From the NCBI RefSeq assembly GCF_001403635.1, contig NZ_LN879468.1:372001-436000 (forward strand): 64,000 nucleotides of DNA, written 5' to 3'. Origin of the DNA: Clostridium massiliamazoniense. Lineage in GTDB: Bacteria > Bacillota > Clostridia > Clostridiales > Clostridiaceae. The position numbers and the translations under genes were made by a program. The notes beneath the pieces were generated by a model. The model was given only the letters and a program-made list of their open reading frames with translations. It did no database searches and was not told where the DNA came from. Below are positions 33,200 to 42,559 of this stretch, piece by piece; position 1 is the stretch's first letter, and every line of letters starts with the position of its first letter.

Positions 33200-34222
33200 T
33201 TGACTTATAGAGATGAAACAAAAAGAATAATAAATAAAACTATTAAAAATATGAATAAGACTTTTCATGAAATTCATGAAAATTTAGATAAAGTACTTCA
33301 TAAAGCATTAGTTAAATCTAATACCCATGATATATTATTACACAGAGCTGATATATTAGTTGTTAATGATAATAGAAAATATATAAAAGATAATAAATTT
33401 GAAAAAAACATTGTTTGGTGTTTAAGCTTATATGATTTAACTCATAATGTAAGTAAAAGTATAAAATGGCTTAGACCATCATATTCAAGAAAGCCAGATG
33501 TTAGAATATCAACATTTTTTAGGCTATTTTCAGAGCATTTTTATAATGAAGATAATAAAAGCAATTATTTTGGACGAAAAGGTAATACAGCTTTAGAAAG
33601 TTTTAAATTTTTTGCTAATAAGGCTTTGCAATATCAAAAAAAAGGAAAACAAAAAAAATGTATGAGATATTTAAGCTATGCATGTCACTTTTTAGCAGAT
33701 ATGAATGAGCCACATCATGTAACTAATAATATACATAAGCCAACTAATTTTATCGGGGAAATAATAGATTTTGCTAATATTGAAGGAATCGGACAAGGAA
33801 TTTTTTCTAATCATTCAGATTTTGAAAAGATAGTTAGGAATTGGTTGAAAGATGAGGAGAAATCTTCTAAAATTATTTCAAAATATACTAAAGGAGAAAG
33901 TTTGCTATTAAGTTCTGTCTTAGATAGTAAAGAAATATACAATTATATAGTAGGTAAAAGAAGTACTGATGAAGAAGTTAAAGACAAGGTATTAATGGTT
34001 AAGGAAATATATAATAAGAATTTAGATTTAGATTTAGAGGAATATTGTACTTATATAGCGAGAGAAAGTGCTATATATGCTCGAGAATTTATTGAGGAAA
34101 CTAGAGAAAATAATAGTAAAGAGCAAATGCTAGCAGCTGTTAGAACTTTGAATATGGCACAAGTTCAATTAGCTAGATTTATGTATTATTTTTGTAATTA
34201 CATAGAAAGAGAAAATAAGTAA
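33200..34222 (+). CDS. Zinc-dependent phospholipase C homologue without signal peptide
   Basis: This 340-residue protein aligns with the zinc phospholipase C/alpha-toxin fold. Counting from TTG 33200, the zinc ligands match alpha-toxin in order: His43 (NTHDILL; H11), Asp100 (KPD; D56), His113 (SEHFYN; H68), His163 and Asp167 (CHFLAD; H126, D130), His173 (EPHH; H136), His205 and Glu209 (HSDFE; H148, E152). The N-terminal Trp of mature alpha-toxin, which binds zinc by its amino group, is absent; about 40 charged residues precede the domain instead, with no signal peptide. The C-terminal C2-like domain is also missing. It is therefore probably cytosolic, with unknown substrate. The GTG at 33191 lies in the Shine-Dalgarno GGGGTG, so TTG 33200 is preferred. 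Confidence 0.85.
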   Translation: MTYRDETKRIINKTIKNMNKTFHEIHENLDKVLHKALVKSNTHDILLHRADILVVNDNRKYIKDNKFEKNIVWCLSLYDLTHNVSKSIKWLRPSYSRKPDVRISTFFRLFSEHFYNEDNKSNYFGRKGNTALESFKFFANKALQYQKKGKQKKCMRYLSYACHFLADMNEPHHVTNNIHKPTNFIGEIIDFANIEGIGQGIFSNHSDFEKIVRNWLKDEEKSSKIISKYTKGESLLLSSVLDSKEIYNYIVGKRSTDEEVKDKVLMVKEIYNKNLDLDLEEYCTYIARESAIYAREFIEETRENNSKEQMLAAVRTLNMAQVQLARFMYYFCNYIERENK

Positions 34223-34363
34223 AAAGACTAATTATAGTAGAATTAATATAAAAGTTTAGAATATAAGTTAAGAGATAACTTTAAAATTTAACTAGAGTCA
34301 AAATCCTCTATGTAAATTAAATTTTAGTTTATTTAAATTTTACTAGTATTATGGAGGTATGTA

Positions 34364-35191
34364 ATGAATTTATACGTTTCAGATTTAGATGGAACTTTAT
34401 TAAATAGTGATAAAGTAGTATCTAATTATAGCAAGGATATATTAAATAATTTAATAGAGAAGGGTGTTATGTTTACAGTGGCAACTGCAAGAACACCAGG
34501 AACAATTAATGATTTATTAGATGGATTAAATATTTCAATACCAGTTGTGTTGATGAATGGTGTAATAATATATGATATGAAAAATAAAAATTATTTAGAT
34601 TTTAAAACCATTAATAAAGTAGCTATAGAGCAGATATTAAATGTAGTAGAAATAAATAATAAAAATATATTTTTATATACTATAGAAGAAAATAAATTAA
34701 ATGTATATTACAAAAATTTAGACTTAGAATTTGATAATAACTATTATAAGGAAAGAGTAGTAAGTAAATATAAAACTTTTATAGAAACAGATTCATATAA
34801 AGCTATAGGAGAAGAAAAAGATGTGGTTAATATTGTAATTATGGACAAACTTTCTGCAATAAAAGATATTTACAATCAAATAAAAGATATAGAAGGAATA
34901 TATGTTAACTATTCACAGGATATATATGATGAAAAATGTTACTTCCTTGAAATCCATAGTGATTTAGCTTCAAAGGCTAAAGGAATAAAGGAACTTTCAA
35001 AATATGTTCAATATGATGAATTAATATGTTTTGGAGATAATACAAATGATATTTCTATGTTTAAAATAGCTCATAGAGCCTATGCTATGGGAAATTCAGT
35101 TGATGAATTGAAAAAGGTTGCTACTAAAGTTATAGGAAGCAATAATGAGGATGCTGTAGCTAAATTTGTGAATTCTGAAAACAATTTTTAA
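34364..35191 (+). CDS. HAD-superfamily Cof-type hydrolase
   Basis: This 275-residue phosphatase has motif I YVSDLDGTLLNSD (nucleophile Asp8), motif II VATART, and motif IV CFGDNTNDISMF, with a C2B-type cap between. Cof-type enzymes dephosphorylate sugar phosphates, FMN, PLP or similar small molecules; the substrate is not predictable. ATG 34364 follows GGAGG. No operon partner: repeats or AT-rich DNA lie on both sides. Confidence 0.93.
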   Translation: MNLYVSDLDGTLLNSDKVVSNYSKDILNNLIEKGVMFTVATARTPGTINDLLDGLNISIPVVLMNGVIIYDMKNKNYLDFKTINKVAIEQILNVVEINNKNIFLYTIEENKLNVYYKNLDLEFDNNYYKERVVSKYKTFIETDSYKAIGEEKDVVNIVIMDKLSAIKDIYNQIKDIEGIYVNYSQDIYDEKCYFLEIHSDLASKAKGIKELSKYVQYDELICFGDNTNDISMFKIAHRAYAMGNSVDELKKVATKVIGSNNEDAVAKFVNSENNF

Positions 35192-35204
35192 ATAATCTTT
35201 ATTG

Positions 35205-35390
35205 ACAGCTTAGGTAAGTACCTTATATACTAGGGAGATGAGACTTTATCTCATGACTAATGTTTGTAATATTTTAATTTTTCATAAGGTGAAAATTAAT
35301 AAATACAAGTCTTTAGATAATTTTGACTAACATTTAAATGAAGATTTAATTTGATGTAAATTAAGTCTCAATTTATATAGAAGTAATTTT
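35205..35390. repeat. Degenerate repeat B-like region
   Basis: Words such as AGATGAGACTTTATCTCATG, TTTAGATAATTTTGACTAAC, ATTTAAATGAAG and GTAAATTAAGTCTCAATTTA recall a decayed inverse repeat B. A separate hairpin GGGGCTGT/ACAGCCCC lies at 35498-35518, just before the YgiQ gene. No gene is seen in 35192-35563. Confidence 0.35.
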
Positions 35391-35563
35391 AGTTTTATTA
35401 AAGTTATAGTCTAATTTATAAGAATAGAGAAATATTAAATCATCTATTAGATGTAATAAAAGAATAATTTTATATAAAAATTAGATATATAACCAAAGGG
35501 GCTGTTTTGTACAGCCCCATTTATAAACTAAAATTAAAATATAATTATGTAGGTGATGGATTG

Positions 35564-37567
35564 ATGGAAAATAGATTTTTACCAATAAGTAAAGAGGATA
35601 TGGAAGAAAGAGGCTGGGAACAGTGTGATTTTATCATCATAACAGGAGATGCTTACGTAGATCACCATAGCTTTGGTACTGCTGTTATAGCAAGAGTTTT
35701 AGAAAATGCAGGGTACAAAGTTGGTATCATAGCTCAACCAGATTGGAGTACAACAGATGATTTTAAAAAATTGGGGCGTCCTAGATTAGCATTTTTAGTT
35801 AATGGTGGTAATATGGACCCTATGGTTAATAAATATACAGTTAGTAAAAGACTTAGAGAAAAGGATTTATATACACCTGGTGGTGTAATGGGAAAAAGAC
35901 CAGATAGAGCTACAATAGTTTATTGTAATAAAATAAGAGAAGCATATAAAAATGTTAATGTAGTTATAGGTGGGATTGAAGCAAGTTTAAGAAGATTTGC
36001 TCATTATGATTATTGGGATAATAATGTAAGAAAATCAATTTTATTTGATAGTGGTGCAGATCTTTTAATATATGGAATGAGTGAAAGACAAGTTGTTGAA
36101 GTAGCTGATTATTTAAATCAAGGATTTGAGGCAAAATACATAAGACATGTTCCAGGAACTTGTTATATAGCAGATAGTTTAGAAGAAGTATATGATGATT
36201 ACATAGAACTGCCATCATATAAGGAAGTTTCTACAGATAAAATAAAATATTGTGAAGCTTTTAAAATTCAATATGAAGAGCAGGATCCATTTAGAGGGAA
36301 AACCTTACTTCAAAAACATCAAGATAAATATGTTGTTATAAATCAACCAGAAAAACCATTGACTAGAGAAGAGTTAGATGTAGTATATGCACTTCCTTAT
36401 ACTAAAGAATATCATCCTTCTTATGAAGAATTAGGGGGAGTTCCTGCCCTAGAAGAAGTTAAATTCAGTATAATGAGTTCAAGGGGATGTTCAGGAGATT
36501 GTTCATTTTGCGCTATAACTTTCCATCAAGGAAGAATTGTATCAAGTAGAAGTGAAGATTCAATAGTTGAAGAAGCGGAGGAAATGACAAAGTTTAAAGA
36601 CTTTAAAGGGTATATACATGATATAGGAGGTCCAACAGCTAACTTTAGAAAACCATCCTGTAGTAAACAATTAAAATTTGGTGCTTGTAAAAAGAAACAA
36701 TGTATGTCACCAAAAATATGTGACCATATGGATGTAGACCATAAGGAATATATACATCTTTTAAGAAGAGTTAGAAGGTTACCAGGAATAAAAAAGGTGT
36801 TTATAAGATCAGGTATTAGATATGACTATGTAATGAAGGATAAGGATGATACTTTCTTTAAAGAGTTAGTTGAACATCATGTAAGTGGTCAATTAAAGGT
36901 AGCACCAGAACATATTTCACCTAATGTACTTAAGTATATGGGAAAACCAGCTGGGAAAACTTATGACCAATTTAGAGAAAAGTTTTTTAGAATTACAGAA
37001 AGCTTAGGAAAAAAACAATATATAATTCCATATTTAATGTCAAGTCATCCTGGAAGTACTTTGGATGATGCTATAATGTTAGCAGAATATTTAAGAGATA
37101 TAAAATATCAACCAGAACAAGTTCAAGATTTTTATCCAACTCCAGGAACTTTATCAACTACTATATACTATACAGGATTACATCCTATAACTATGGAAGA
37201 GGTTTATACTCCCAAAACAAAAGAAGAAAAAGCTATGCAAAGAGCTCTACTTCAATTTGGAAAGCCTAGAAATTATAATATAGTTTATGATGCTTTAATG
37301 AAAGCTGGTAGAGAAGATTTAATAGGTAATGGACCTAAATGTTTAATAAAGTCAAAAGAACAAAGATATAAAGAGGCACATGGATTAGTAAGAAGAAAGA
37401 AAAATAATTCTAGCAATGCAAAGGGAAAAGGAAGTAAGGATTCAAGTTCAAGAGGAAAAGACGGAAGAAATAATAATTATCAAAATAGAAATAGTAAAAA
37501 TGAAACTTCAAGAGGAAGAGTTAAAAGCGAAAAATCAAATTCTAGAACTTCAAGAAGAAGAAAATAA
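35564..37567 (+). CDS. YgiQ-family radical SAM protein
   Basis: This 667-residue protein of the UPF0313/YgiQ family has an N-terminal cobalamin-binding-like half ([30 protein letters not shown]) and a radical SAM core with the [4Fe-4S] motif GCSGDCSFC (Cx3Cx2C) in [21 protein letters not shown] second cysteine cluster occurs in [17 protein letters not shown]. The last 55 or so residues are a very basic Lys/Arg/Ser/Asn tail, which suggests RNA or ribosome binding. The reaction is unknown. ATG 35564 (or TTG 35561) follows AGGTGAT; the frame extends further upstream without a ribosome binding site. Confidence 0.93.
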   Translation: MENRFLPISKEDMEERGWEQCDFIIITGDAYVDHHSFGTAVIARVLENAGYKVGIIAQPDWSTTDDFKKLGRPRLAFLVNGGNMDPMVNKYTVSKRLREKDLYTPGGVMGKRPDRATIVYCNKIREAYKNVNVVIGGIEASLRRFAHYDYWDNNVRKSILFDSGADLLIYGMSERQVVEVADYLNQGFEAKYIRHVPGTCYIADSLEEVYDDYIELPSYKEVSTDKIKYCEAFKIQYEEQDPFRGKTLLQKHQDKYVVINQPEKPLTREELDVVYALPYTKEYHPSYEELGGVPALEEVKFSIMSSRGCSGDCSFCAITFHQGRIVSSRSEDSIVEEAEEMTKFKDFKGYIHDIGGPTANFRKPSCSKQLKFGACKKKQCMSPKICDHMDVDHKEYIHLLRRVRRLPGIKKVFIRSGIRYDYVMKDKDDTFFKELVEHHVSGQLKVAPEHISPNVLKYMGKPAGKTYDQFREKFFRITESLGKKQYIIPYLMSSHPGSTLDDAIMLAEYLRDIKYQPEQVQDFYPTPGTLSTTIYYTGLHPITMEEVYTPKTKEEKAMQRALLQFGKPRNYNIVYDALMKAGREDLIGNGPKCLIKSKEQRYKEAHGLVRRKKNNSSNAKGKGSKDSSSRGKDGRNNNYQNRNSKNETSRGRVKSEKSNSRTSRRRK

Positions 37568-37577
37568 AAAGGTAAGT

Positions 37578-37686
37578 GGAGGATGTATCAAATTACAGAT
37601 ACATCCTCTCTGCTTTTTATCTAGATATATAGGTTCACTATTTGTGACCACTCACCTACGTAAAGAAGCTCTAATGTTTTTTCTAC
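37578..37686 (-). repeat. Repeat A element, one half
   Basis: This is the inverse of the right half of the copies at 8331 and 17815: terminal hairpin GGATGTATC/GATACATCC, CTGCTTTTTATCTAGATATA, TTTGTGACCACTCACCTACG, AAAGAAGCTCTAATG. The other half is absent. The hairpin sits 10 bases after the YgiQ stop and can act as its terminator. The rest of 37687-37896 is AT-rich with no gene. Confidence 0.8.
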
Positions 37687-37896
37687 TAAAAGGAATTTCG
37701 ACTCGTTTTACTCCCTGAGTAAGTTTTTATAACTAAATCAAAGATTTAGTAAATAGTTAATAAACTATTATTAATTTGTATTGAAAAATTAAAATTCATT
37801 GTATATAATACAAAAAAAGGTAGTAAATTTTATATTGTATTTATCTGTATTTGGCAGAATCCTTTTTTATTAAGTAGTAGCGAATGGGGGATTATT

Positions 37897-38379
37897 ATGG
37901 ATGATATTTTAGAAGTACTAGAAAAGAATAGTAGATATAGTGATGTTGAAATTGCTAAAATGACTGGGAAAACTGTAGAAGAAGTTAGAGAGGCTATTAG
38001 AGAATATGAAGAGAAAAATATAATAGCAGGATATACAACTTTAATAAACTGGGAAAATACAGGGAAAGAAACAGTTACAGCTTTAATAGAGGTAAAGATA
38101 ACACCTCAACGAGGAGTAGGCTTTGATAAGGTAGCAGAAAGAATATATAAGTTCTCTAAGGTAAAAGCATGTTACTTAATGTCATCAGGTGGTTTTGATT
38201 TAACAGTAATAGTAGAGGGGAAGACAATGAAAGAAGTTGCTTTATTTGTATCTGAGAAATTATCAGTTCAAGAATATGTAACAGGAACAGCTACGCATTT
38301 TGTTTTAAAGAAATATAAGGAACATGGAACTATTTTTAAAGAAAAAAAAGTTGCAAACAGAGAGAGGTTATTTGTATGA
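37897..38379 (+). CDS. Lrp/AsnC-family transcriptional regulator
   Basis: This 160-residue regulator has an N-terminal winged helix (YSDVEIAKMTGKTVEEVREAI) and a C-terminal RAM/AsnC ligand domain (ALIEVKITPQRGVGFDKVAERI ... GGFDLTVIVEG). It overlaps the aminotransferase gene by four bases (ATGA). The pair resembles the regulator/alanine transaminase pair alaR-alaT of Bacillus subtilis, so it probably senses an amino acid and controls the partner. ATG 37897 follows GGGGGATT. Confidence 0.92.
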   Translation: MDDILEVLEKNSRYSDVEIAKMTGKTVEEVREAIREYEEKNIIAGYTTLINWENTGKETVTALIEVKITPQRGVGFDKVAERIYKFSKVKACYLMSSGGFDLTVIVEGKTMKEVALFVSEKLSVQEYVTGTATHFVLKKYKEHGTIFKEKKVANRERLFV

Positions 38380-39542
38380 TTGTAGAAAATATGATTTTAG
38401 AAAATATAAAAAATATGCCACCCTCTGGAATAAGAAAATATTTTGATTTAATAAATGAAATGGAAGATGTTATTTCTCTTGGAGTAGGTGAACCTGATTT
38501 TGTTACTCCTTGGAATATAATTGAAGCAGGTGTTTATTCTTTAGAACAAGGACATACGCATTATTCATCTAATGCAGGATTTGTTGAGTTAAGAGAAGAA
38601 ATTTCTAATTATATGAATAGAAGATTTTTATTAAAATATAAACCAGAAAATGAGATTTTAGTTACTGTAGGGGGAAGTGAGGCTATAGATTTAGCTTTAA
38701 GAGCTTTAGTAGGACCAGGAGATGAAGTGATTATACCAGAACCTAGCTTTGTTGCTTATAAAGGATGTACAACCTTTACTGGAGCTAAAGCAGTTACTAT
38801 AGAACTGTTACAGGAAAATGATTTTAAACTTACAGCAGAAGCTCTAGAAAAGGCAATAACTAAAAAAACTAAAGTTGTCATAATACCATTTCCAAATAAC
38901 CCTACTGGATCAATTATGACAAGAGAAGATTTAATTCCTATTGTTGAGGTTTTGAAGGACAAGAACATAATAGTCTTATCAGATGAGATTTATGCAGAAT
39001 TAAGCTATGATAAGGGACATGTTTCTATTGCAAGTTTTGAAGAAATGTATGAAAAAACTATAGTTATAAATGGATTTTCAAAGGCTTATGCAATGACAGG
39101 GTGGAGATTAGGTTATGCTTGTGGAAATAAGGCTATAATTGAAGCAATGAAAAAAATACATCAGTATGCAATAATGTGTTCTCCAACAACAGCTCAATAT
39201 GCAGCTATAGAAGCTTTAAAAAATGGTGATGATAGTGTAAGTGAAATGGCTAGAGAGTACAATAGAAGAAGAAGATATATACTAAATTCATTTAGAGAAA
39301 TGGGGTTAGAATGTTTTGAAGCTCTAGGGGCACTTTATGTATTTCCTTGTATAAAATCAACAGGAATGACCTCTGATGAATTCTGTGAAAAACTTTTATT
39401 AGAGGAAAAGGTACTTGCAGTTCCGGGAAATGCCTTTGGAGAATGTGGAGAAGGATTCATAAGAGCTTGTTACGCAGCATCAATGGATGATATTATTGAA
39501 GCTATGAAAAGAATTAAAAAGTTTATAGAAAAATATAAATAA
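38376..39542 (+). CDS. PLP-dependent aminotransferase, class I/II
   Basis: This 388-residue fold-type I aminotransferase shows SLGVGEPDFVTP, HYSSNAGFVELREEI, NNPTGS, SDEIYAELSYD and the PLP-lysine motif GFSKAYAMTGWRLGY, with the C-terminal FIRACYA Arg for carboxylate binding. It belongs to the PatA/AlaT/AspC-like group; alanine or aromatic/aspartate transamination is likely. It is translationally coupled to the Lrp-type regulator through a four-base overlap. Confidence 0.93.
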   Translation: MIVENMILENIKNMPPSGIRKYFDLINEMEDVISLGVGEPDFVTPWNIIEAGVYSLEQGHTHYSSNAGFVELREEISNYMNRRFLLKYKPENEILVTVGGSEAIDLALRALVGPGDEVIIPEPSFVAYKGCTTFTGAKAVTIELLQENDFKLTAEALEKAITKKTKVVIIPFPNNPTGSIMTREDLIPIVEVLKDKNIIVLSDEIYAELSYDKGHVSIASFEEMYEKTIVINGFSKAYAMTGWRLGYACGNKAIIEAMKKIHQYAIMCSPTTAQYAAIEALKNGDDSVSEMAREYNRRRRYILNSFREMGLECFEALGALYVFPCIKSTGMTSDEFCEKLLLEEKVLAVPGNAFGECGEGFIRACYAASMDDIIEAMKRIKKFIEKYK

Positions 39543-39561
39543 TTAAATATGAATATTTTAA

Positions 39562-39619
39562 TAAACTACAAATATTTATAAGATATTAATTTTTAAAGTA
39601 TTTTATAATTTGTAGTTTA
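39562..39619 (+). terminator. Stem-loop after the aminotransferase
   Basis: TAAACTACAAAT (39562-39573) pairs with ATTTGTAGTTTA (39608-39619) around an AT-rich loop, followed by TTTTAATT. It is a probable terminator for the regulator/aminotransferase operon. Confidence 0.6.
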
Positions 39620-39758
39620 TTTTAATTAGAGAAATATAAATATTATTAAATATAATTTTTTTTTATAAGAGTAGAAAATGTATAAATATATTAATGATAT
39701 TTGTAATAAAAATATAAATTCTTTAAAAATTTGATATAATATAGTGAGCATTATATTA

Positions 39759-39787
39759 TTGACAAAAAATTAATAATATACTAAGAT
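39759..39787 (+). promoter_or_regulatory. Sigma-A promoter of the DUF1846 gene
   Basis: TTGACA (39759-39764) and TAAGAT (39782-39787) are separated by 17 bases. The resulting leader is about 190 nt, AT-rich, with no recognised riboswitch. The rest of 39620-39983 holds no gene. Confidence 0.6.
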
Positions 39788-39983
39788 ATATTTTTATTAA
39801 AAGAAATTATACATTTATCTAATTTACAAAATAAAAAATCTTAGCAATTAAGCATAAAGATTATTTTTTATGGAAATATTAATGTAAACAAAGCTTTTAA
39901 AAGAATATGATTTTTAGATTATAGCTTAAAGAATAATTAAGTTATAATAAGTAAAAAATAATAAAAGTTAGTGGGGATGAAGT

Positions 39984-41492
39984 ATGAAAATAGGATTTGA
40001 TGACAAAAAATATCTTGAGGAACAATCTAAGTATATTTTAGAGAGAGTAAATGATTATGATAAACTTTATTTAGAATTTGGAGGAAAATTATTATTTGAT
40101 CTTCATGCCAAAAGAGTATTACCAGGCTTTGATGAAAATGCTAAAATAAAACTTCTTCATAAGTTAAGAGATAAAGCTGAAATAGTAATCTGTGTTTATG
40201 CAGGGGACATAGAAAGAAATAAAATGAGAAGTGACTTTGGAATAACTTACGATATTGAAGTTTTAAGACTAATAGATGATTTTAGAGCTTGGGACTTAGA
40301 TGTAAATAGTGTTGTAATAACTAGATATAGTGGGCAACCAGCTACAACAGTATTTATAAATAAGCTTGAAAGAAGAGGAATAAAAGTTTATAAGCATGCA
40401 GCAACAAAAGGATATCCAACAGATGTTGATACTATAGTAAGTGAAGAAGGTTATGGTAAAAATCCATATATAGAAACAACTAAACCAATTGTAGTTGTTA
40501 CTGCTCCAGGACCTGGAAGTGGAAAGCTTGCAACTTGTTTAAGTCAAATGTATCATGAAAATAAAAGAGGAAAAATATGTGGATATTCTAAATTTGAAAC
40601 ATTCCCAGTATGGAATGTACCTTTAAAACATCCTTTAAATATAGCATATGAAGCTGCAACAGTAGATTTAAAAGATGTTAATATGATAGATCCTTTTTAT
40701 TTAGAAGCTTATGGAGCTACAGCTATAAACTACAATCGTGATGTTGAAAGTTTTCCAGTTTTAAAGAGAATAATAGAAAAAATAACAGGAAAAGAATCAG
40801 TATATAAATCACCAACAGATATGGGCGTAAATAGAGTTGGATTTGGAATAATTGATGATGAAGTTGTAAAGGAAGCCTCAAGACAAGAAATAATAAGAAG
40901 ATATTTTAAAACAAGTTGTGAATATAAAAAGGGCTTTGTTGATCAAGAGACTCTTCATAGAAGTAAACTAATAATGGAAGAGTTAAAGCTTAAAGAAGAT
41001 GATAGAAAAGTTGTACCAGTTGCAAGAGAATATTCAACTAAGCTTAAAGAAACAGCTGATGAAAAAGATCCATGCACAGTAGTAGCTATAGAATTAGAAG
41101 ATGGAACTTTATTAACAGGTAAAAGTTCAGATCTTATGGAAGCAACAGCTGCTGTAGTAGTTAATGCTATTAAATATTATGCTAATATAGATGATTCAAT
41201 GCATCTTTTATCACCAGTAATACTTGAACCTATAAAGAATTTAAAGTCTAAAACTTTAGCATCAAATAGAACAGCTTTAAATTGTGAGGAAGTTTTAATG
41301 GCTTTAAGTATTAGTGCTGCAACAAATCCTATGGCACAAGTAGCTATGGAAAAAATAGCTATGCTTAAAGGTTCACAAGCTCATTCAACAACAATAGTAT
41401 CTGGAGCTGATGAGCAAACTTTTAGAAAATTAGGAATAGATATAACTTGTGATCCAGAATATCCTACAGAAAGTCTTTACTATAATAATTAA
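39984..41492 (+). CDS. DUF1846 family protein
   Basis: This 502-residue cytosolic protein belongs to the DUF1846 family found in Firmicutes and other anaerobes. Recognisable segments are [58 protein letters not shown] (a P-loop-like glycine-rich turn) and [13 protein letters not shown]. Structures are known for the family but the function is not. ATG 39984 follows GGGGATGA. It is monocistronic. Confidence 0.9.
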   Translation: MKIGFDDKKYLEEQSKYILERVNDYDKLYLEFGGKLLFDLHAKRVLPGFDENAKIKLLHKLRDKAEIVICVYAGDIERNKMRSDFGITYDIEVLRLIDDFRAWDLDVNSVVITRYSGQPATTVFINKLERRGIKVYKHAATKGYPTDVDTIVSEEGYGKNPYIETTKPIVVVTAPGPGSGKLATCLSQMYHENKRGKICGYSKFETFPVWNVPLKHPLNIAYEAATVDLKDVNMIDPFYLEAYGATAINYNRDVESFPVLKRIIEKITGKESVYKSPTDMGVNRVGFGIIDDEVVKEASRQEIIRRYFKTSCEYKKGFVDQETLHRSKLIMEELKLKEDDRKVVPVAREYSTKLKETADEKDPCTVVAIELEDGTLLTGKSSDLMEATAAVVVNAIKYYANIDDSMHLLSPVILEPIKNLKSKTLASNRTALNCEEVLMALSISAATNPMAQVAMEKIAMLKGSQAHSTTIVSGADEQTFRKLGIDITCDPEYPTESLYYNN

Positions 41493-41649
41493 TAAATTAA
41501 AAATTGAGTTTAATTTATTATATTTTATTTTAATCGAGCAATACTAAAGATATTAGAAAATAATTAGACTTTTTAGTAAAACTTATCTAGGATTTTGAAG
41601 TTACTTCATTATATAAATATAGATATATTGTAGTAACTAGCAATTAGAG

Positions 41650-41782
41650 AAACGTAGACTTAATTCAGATGGAGTTTTGACTCCATCTGAATGTTTAGTG
41701 GGCGTTATCTAGAAGCGTGAGGTTGTTTGTATCCTACTTATAGGAGATAGGAATATTACAGCCTCTAGCTATCAGATAAAAA
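41650..41782 (+). repeat. Repeat B element (full length)
   Basis: This copy shows the full layout: AACGTAGACTTAATTC, outer hairpin ATTCAGATGGAG/CTCCATCTGAAT, AGTGGGCG, then the main hairpin TTATCTAGAAGCGTGAGGTTGT ... ACAGCCTCTAGCTATCAGATAA around TCCTACTTATAGGAGATAGG, itself a small hairpin. It ends 15 bases before the start codon of the small membrane protein. It occupies much of 41493-41796. Confidence 0.85.
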
Positions 41783-41796
41783 AAGGGTGAGAACAA

Positions 41797-42003
41797 ATGA
41801 AAAAGATACTTGGAAAAAAATATATATCAAAACTTTTTTATTTAGTATTAGGTGTGTTATTGGTTCAATTAAGTAATATATTTACTTTTAATAAGAAGAT
41901 GTTTTGTGTATTAAGTATTTTAACTTTAATTGTGGTTGCTTTATTTGAAGTGAAAGAAAAAAATAATTATAATATAATAAGACATAAAGATATTGTTAAG
42001 TAA
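41797..42003 (+). CDS. Small membrane protein, 68 aa
   Basis: This basic 68-residue protein has two predicted TM helices (LFYLVLGVLLVQLSNIF, about 13-29, and VLSILTLIVVALFEV, about 38-52) and a charged C-terminus. The start ATG has AGGGTGAG at good spacing, and a strong terminator follows, so it is a real transcription unit. No family was recognised. Confidence 0.65.
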   Translation: MKKILGKKYISKLFYLVLGVLLVQLSNIFTFNKKMFCVLSILTLIVVALFEVKEKNNYNIIRHKDIVK

Positions 42004-42011
42004 ATTTAAAT

Positions 42012-42072
42012 AAAAAGCTAAATTACATTTTGAGTTATTTTGTTGATAATTTTAGTAATTTAGCTTTTTTTG
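42012..42072 (+). terminator. Intrinsic terminator
   Basis: AAAAAGCTAAATTA (42012-42025) pairs with TAATTTAGCTTTTT (42056-42069), with a T run at the end. Confidence 0.75.
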
Positions 42073-42229
42073 CGTAAAAAATTGAATTCTAATTATAAAG
42101 ATTTTATTTTTTTTAGTTTTTTGTTAAAAATTAAGATATTATGCATTTTAGATTTAAATATACTAATCTTGTATGAAAATAGGAAAAAGATTACAATAAT
42201 ATTAATTATATTATTAGGGAGTGTTAAAA

Positions 42230-42388
42230 ATGGATAATGAAATGCATTTAGCTGAAGAAAAATTAACAAAGAATACCATTGTAAGAGAAGAAGGCTTAAA
42301 AAGAAAAGCAAGAGTTAATCAATTAAGAATGAAAACTAAAATTAGAAGAAGAAAATTAGGAGCCATTAATAAAGGTTCGAAAAGATAA
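42230..42388 (+). CDS. Small basic protein, 52 aa
   Basis: This short open frame is supported by AGGGAGTG six bases before ATG 42230 and by its own terminator. The N-terminal half is mixed charge (MDNEMHLAEEKLTKNTIV) and the C-terminal half very basic (RVNQLRMKTKIRRRKLG ... GSKR), compatible with RNA, ribosome or DNA binding. There is no TM segment. No family was recognised. Confidence 0.65.
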   Translation: MDNEMHLAEEKLTKNTIVREEGLKRKARVNQLRMKTKIRRRKLGAINKGSKR

Positions 42389-42397
42389 AGATTATTA

Positions 42398-42441
42398 AGT
42401 ATATATCAAATTTGCAATATGATTTGATACATACTTTTTTT
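42398..42441 (+). terminator. Intrinsic terminator
   Basis: AGTATATATCAAAT (42398-42411) pairs with ATTTGATACATACT (42422-42435) with one mismatch, followed by seven T. It ends the small basic protein gene. Confidence 0.8.
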
Positions 42442-42559
42442 ATTTTAGTTTATATTAAAATATTAATAATTTTTTAATTATAAGTACAAAAAATAAGAGT
42501 ATAATTAAGGAATAAATTACTATATTAGGTAATTAATTTAAAATATTTTAGGAGGAATG

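Noticed and set aside
37416-37718. Open frame from inside the YgiQ gene into the repeat at 37578
   Set aside because: It is a shadow of the basic YgiQ tail continuing into repeat A, with no ribosome binding site.
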